From Clostridiales bacterium UBA4717 (lineage in GTDB: Bacteria; Bacillota; Clostridia; Oscillospirales; CAG-272), in NCBI GenBank assembly GCA_002404395.1, contig DHJP01000057.1:1-7360 (forward strand): a DNA stretch of 7,360 nucleotides, written 5' to 3'. The notes beneath the pieces are model-generated. The model ran no database searches, was not told the origin of the DNA, and saw only the letters and a program-made list of their open reading frames with translations. Within the stretch, counting starts at the first letter, position 1. Each line of letters starts with the position of its first letter. Below are positions 6,141 through 7,360 of this stretch, one piece after another. Position numbers and translations under genes: made by a program.

Positions 6141-6156
6141 ACACAAAATATTGTGT
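6141..6156. promoter_or_regulatory. NrdR box 2 (upstream of the -35 box)
   Basis: ACACAAAATATTGTGT is a second NrdR box, separated from box 1 by exactly 16 bp. That gives 32 bp between box starts, about three helical turns. Paired boxes with a 15-16 bp linker are the hallmark of genuine NrdR sites, so the pair is far stronger evidence than either alone. Confidence 0.9.
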
Positions 6157-6316
6157 TTTTGACGCTTTTTGGTACAATCGCCGAAATTGAGAAAAGCGCT
6201 TCGAAAAGACCCCGCGGAAACGCTTGAAATTTGCCGATGACCGGGAATGGCGGTTTGTGAATTGTGACATAAATAAGTTTTTTTGCCTAAGCATCAAATT
6301 TTTATTTTAAAAGCCC
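6157..6316. other. Divergent spacer without a recognised gene
   Basis: These 160 bp lie between the NrdR boxes and the tRNA promoter. The only open frame here, on the - strand, runs through the NrdR boxes and the nrdG promoter, has no SD, and is rich in arginine, serine and phenylalanine as noise frames are. I see no further supported site in it. Confidence 0.5.
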
Positions 6317-6345
6317 TTGACAATTCAAGCAGTAAGTGATATAAT
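6317..6345 (+). promoter_or_regulatory. Consensus promoter of the tRNA-Arg gene
   Basis: TTGACA (6317-6322) and TATAAT (6340-6345) are both perfect, with a 17-bp spacer and an extended -10 TG at 6337-6338. Transcription should start near 6352, leaving a 5' leader of about 36 nt to be removed by RNase P. Confidence 0.93.
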
Positions 6346-6387
6346 AGTCAAGCATTTGAAAATTATCGAGTTCGGTGTTTCATGCAC

Positions 6388-6463
6388 GCGCCCTTAGCTC
6401 AGCGGATAGAGTGCCCGGCTACGAACCGGTAGGTCGAAGGTTCGAATCCTTTAGGGCGCGCCA
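6388..6463 (+). tRNA. tRNA-Arg (anticodon ACG, read as ICG), CCA encoded
   Basis: The 76-nt cloverleaf folds completely. The acceptor is GCGCCCT/AGGGCGC (7 bp). The D-stem is GCTC/GAGT with one G-U. The anticodon loop is CTACGAA with ACG at 6421-6423. The T-arm is GAAGG-TTCGAAT-CCTTT with one G-U. Discriminator G is at 6460 and encoded CCA at 6461-6463. After A34-to-inosine editing by TadA it would read CGU, CGC and CGA. The anticodon stem has four good pairs, but the base pair 27-43 is a C-U mismatch (6414/6430), where related tRNA-Arg usually have C-G. It stands alone, with its own promoter upstream and a terminator 2 bp downstream. Confidence 0.97.
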
Positions 6464-6465
6464 CG

Positions 6466-6495
6466 AAAAAAGCACTTCTTCGGAAGTGCTTTTTT
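6466..6495 (+). terminator. Terminator after tRNA-Arg
   Basis: AAAAAAGCACTTC (6466-6478) pairs perfectly with GAAGTGCTTTTTT (6483-6495) around a stabilising UUCG tetraloop. It ends in six T residues, and the complementary A-run would let it also work on the - strand. It begins 2 bp after the CCA end. Confidence 0.95.
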
Positions 6496-6570
6496 CATTA
6501 CTTTAGACTTATCGTGCATAGTTCGGTATCGACGGAGAGCATCGGCTCCTGTATGACAAAAGTGATTATC

Positions 6571-6603
6571 GAAAACGGCTGCGAAAAACTCGCAGCCGTT
6601 TTC
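6571..6603 (-). terminator. Probable terminator of the surface-protein gene
   Basis: A perfect 14-bp stem (6590-6603 with 6571-6584, core ACGGCTGCGA) encloses a 5-nt loop, 24 bp beyond the stop of the - strand gene. The U-run on the - strand is short (four, partly in the stem), so it is somewhat weaker than the other terminators here. The tRNA terminator behind it, at 6466-6495, can serve as backup. Confidence 0.75.
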
Positions 6604-6627
6604 TCTATGGAGGAGAGTATTGCGAAT

Positions 6628-7360
6628 TTAAGCTTCGGGAGTGTATGTTCCCGAAATAATGTCGTCGGCATAAATGACCGTGACAGTCTTGGTGGTATTG
6701 TCTTCAACTATCATGTATGCTCTGCCGTGCCATGTCGACTCGCTCTTAAGACTACCCTTGGAGACCATGTATATTCCGGTTGCCTCATCGGTCGAATTTC
6801 CGATCTTGCCTTTGATCACGCTGTCGTTGTCTATTGTAAATTCATTTTTCGCAAGCTCGTTTTTCGACATCAGCACTCCGCGCTCAAGCAGTGTCTGACC
6901 CTCTGCGACTTCATGCACCGCGACAAAGTTGAGCTTATCATCGCTTGATGTAGCCTGAATGTTCTTTACAAAGCTTACCGGCGCGCTCACGCCGCTCGGA
7001 TATTCTTCAGACTCGGTTATTACGACATCGCCCTTGATTATGTTGTAATATTCATATACATTGTTATACGAAAGCACCTCGGCTTCACCATCGTCAATGC
7101 TTATCATAAAGCACTTGAAGTTTTCACCCTCCGCAGTAAGCTTGACCATTGAGTTATACACAGCGTTAACAGGCTTATCGTTTACCGTAAGGCTTGAACC
7201 GGTAAATTCGCTCTTTGTATATTCGGGCATGAATACCTTTACATAATCATCTCCGAGAGTCGTCAGTTTCCACTCCCCGACAGTGTAACCGGCTCGTTTC
7301 GGAAGCGCGGGCTTGTCTGTTTCAGAAGTCCTTTCATCGATTATCGCATTTGCATAGTCG
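6628..7360 (-). CDS. Probable secreted or surface protein, C-terminal 243 residues (5' end outside window)
   Basis: The frame is open from the right edge (first full codon 7359-7357) to a TAA at 6630-6628. The ATG at 7230 is internal, not the start. Visible residues 16-48 begin KPALPKRAGYTVGEWKL and end VFMPEYTK. This resembles the 'P.k.GYtf.gW....' beta-grasp repeats (Flg_new / InlB B-repeat type) of exported Gram-positive proteins. The rest is acidic, Ser/Thr-rich and strand-like. It includes a segment of the form 'ERGVLMSKN...GIYMVSKGSL...GRAYMIVEDN..VTVIYAD' (about 154-236), which recalls a small beta-domain often found at the end of clostridial secreted proteins. No LPxTG motif, membrane helix or dockerin ends the chain; it stops at SGTYTPEA. 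Signal peptide and catalytic or binding domains, if any, are outside the window. I do not recognise a specific function. Confidence 0.7.
   Translation of the reverse strand, partial: DYANAIIDERTSETDKPALPKRAGYTVGEWKLTTLGDDYVKVFMPEYTKSEFTGSSLTVNDKPVNAVYNSMVKLTAEGENFKCFMISIDDGEAEVLSYNNVYEYYNIIKGDVVITESEEYPSGVSAPVSFVKNIQATSSDDKLNFVAVHEVAEGQTLLERGVLMSKNELAKNEFTIDNDSVIKGKIGNSTDEATGIYMVSKGSLKSESTWHGRAYMIVEDNTTKTVTVIYADDIISGTYTPEA

Noticed and set aside
6112..6297. A 61-residue open frame on the - strand upstream of nrdG
   Set aside because: It runs through the two NrdR boxes and the -35 region, has no SD, and its composition looks random.
6388..6463. tRNA-Arg as an integration site for a mobile element
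   Set aside because: No integrase is seen nearby and no repeat of the tRNA 3' end was found elsewhere in the window.
6498..6707. A 69-residue - strand frame after the surface-protein gene, considered as a gene remnant
   Set aside because: It overlaps the end of the surface-protein gene in another frame and contains the terminator stem; no recognisable domain.
6514..6948. A 144-residue open frame on the + strand across the surface-protein gene
   Set aside because: It is antisense to a frame with coherent protein features, crosses the terminator hairpin at 6571-6603, and has no SD or family resemblance.

Overview
The window reads as chromosomal DNA of a strictly anaerobic, Gram-positive-type bacterium, most likely of the Clostridia. 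This is an inference. It rests on an oxygen-sensitive class III ribonucleotide reductase with its radical-SAM activase, strong purine-rich ribosome binding sites, near-consensus sigma-A promoters, compact hairpin/U-tract terminators, and the end of what looks like an exported repeat protein. No 16S rRNA or other taxonomic marker is present.

Layout from left to right. (1) At 1-363 (+) is the 3' end of a probable GH13 alpha-glycosidase/amylase-type enzyme. It converges on an RluA-type pseudouridine synthase (568-1272, -), and a bidirectional terminator lies between them. (2) At 1376-1642 (+) is a small stand-alone PqqD-like protein with its own strong promoter and terminator. (3) At 1714-2643 (-) is a thioredoxin-reductase-like flavoprotein that keeps the FAD and CxxC motifs but has lost the arginines that normally read NADPH. 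(4) At 2895-5279 (-) and 5339-6046 (-) are nrdD and nrdG. NrdD carries an N-terminal ATP-cone and a glutaredoxin/thioredoxin-like domain fused to its C-terminus. The nrdG-nrdD unit starts from a textbook promoter overlaid by two NrdR boxes with a 16-bp linker, and ends at a perfect 11-bp-stem terminator. (5) At 6388-6463 (+) is tRNA-Arg(ACG), with a perfect-consensus promoter and a UUCG terminator. (6) From 6628 to beyond 7360 (-) is the C-terminal part of a probable surface or secreted protein.

The coherent story is anaerobic dNTP synthesis. NrdG would install the glycyl radical on NrdD, and NrdR would repress the pair when deoxynucleotides are plentiful. The CPNC redoxin domain fused to NrdD is a plausible built-in reductant, and the flavoprotein reductase next door is a candidate to recharge it. 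The last link is inference from proximity, because a strong terminator separates nrdD from the reductase gene. The other genes look unrelated to this module. I did not find a clearly undescribed system. The most notable points are the NrdD-redoxin fusion, the altered cofactor site of the reductase, and the orphan PqqD-like gene.
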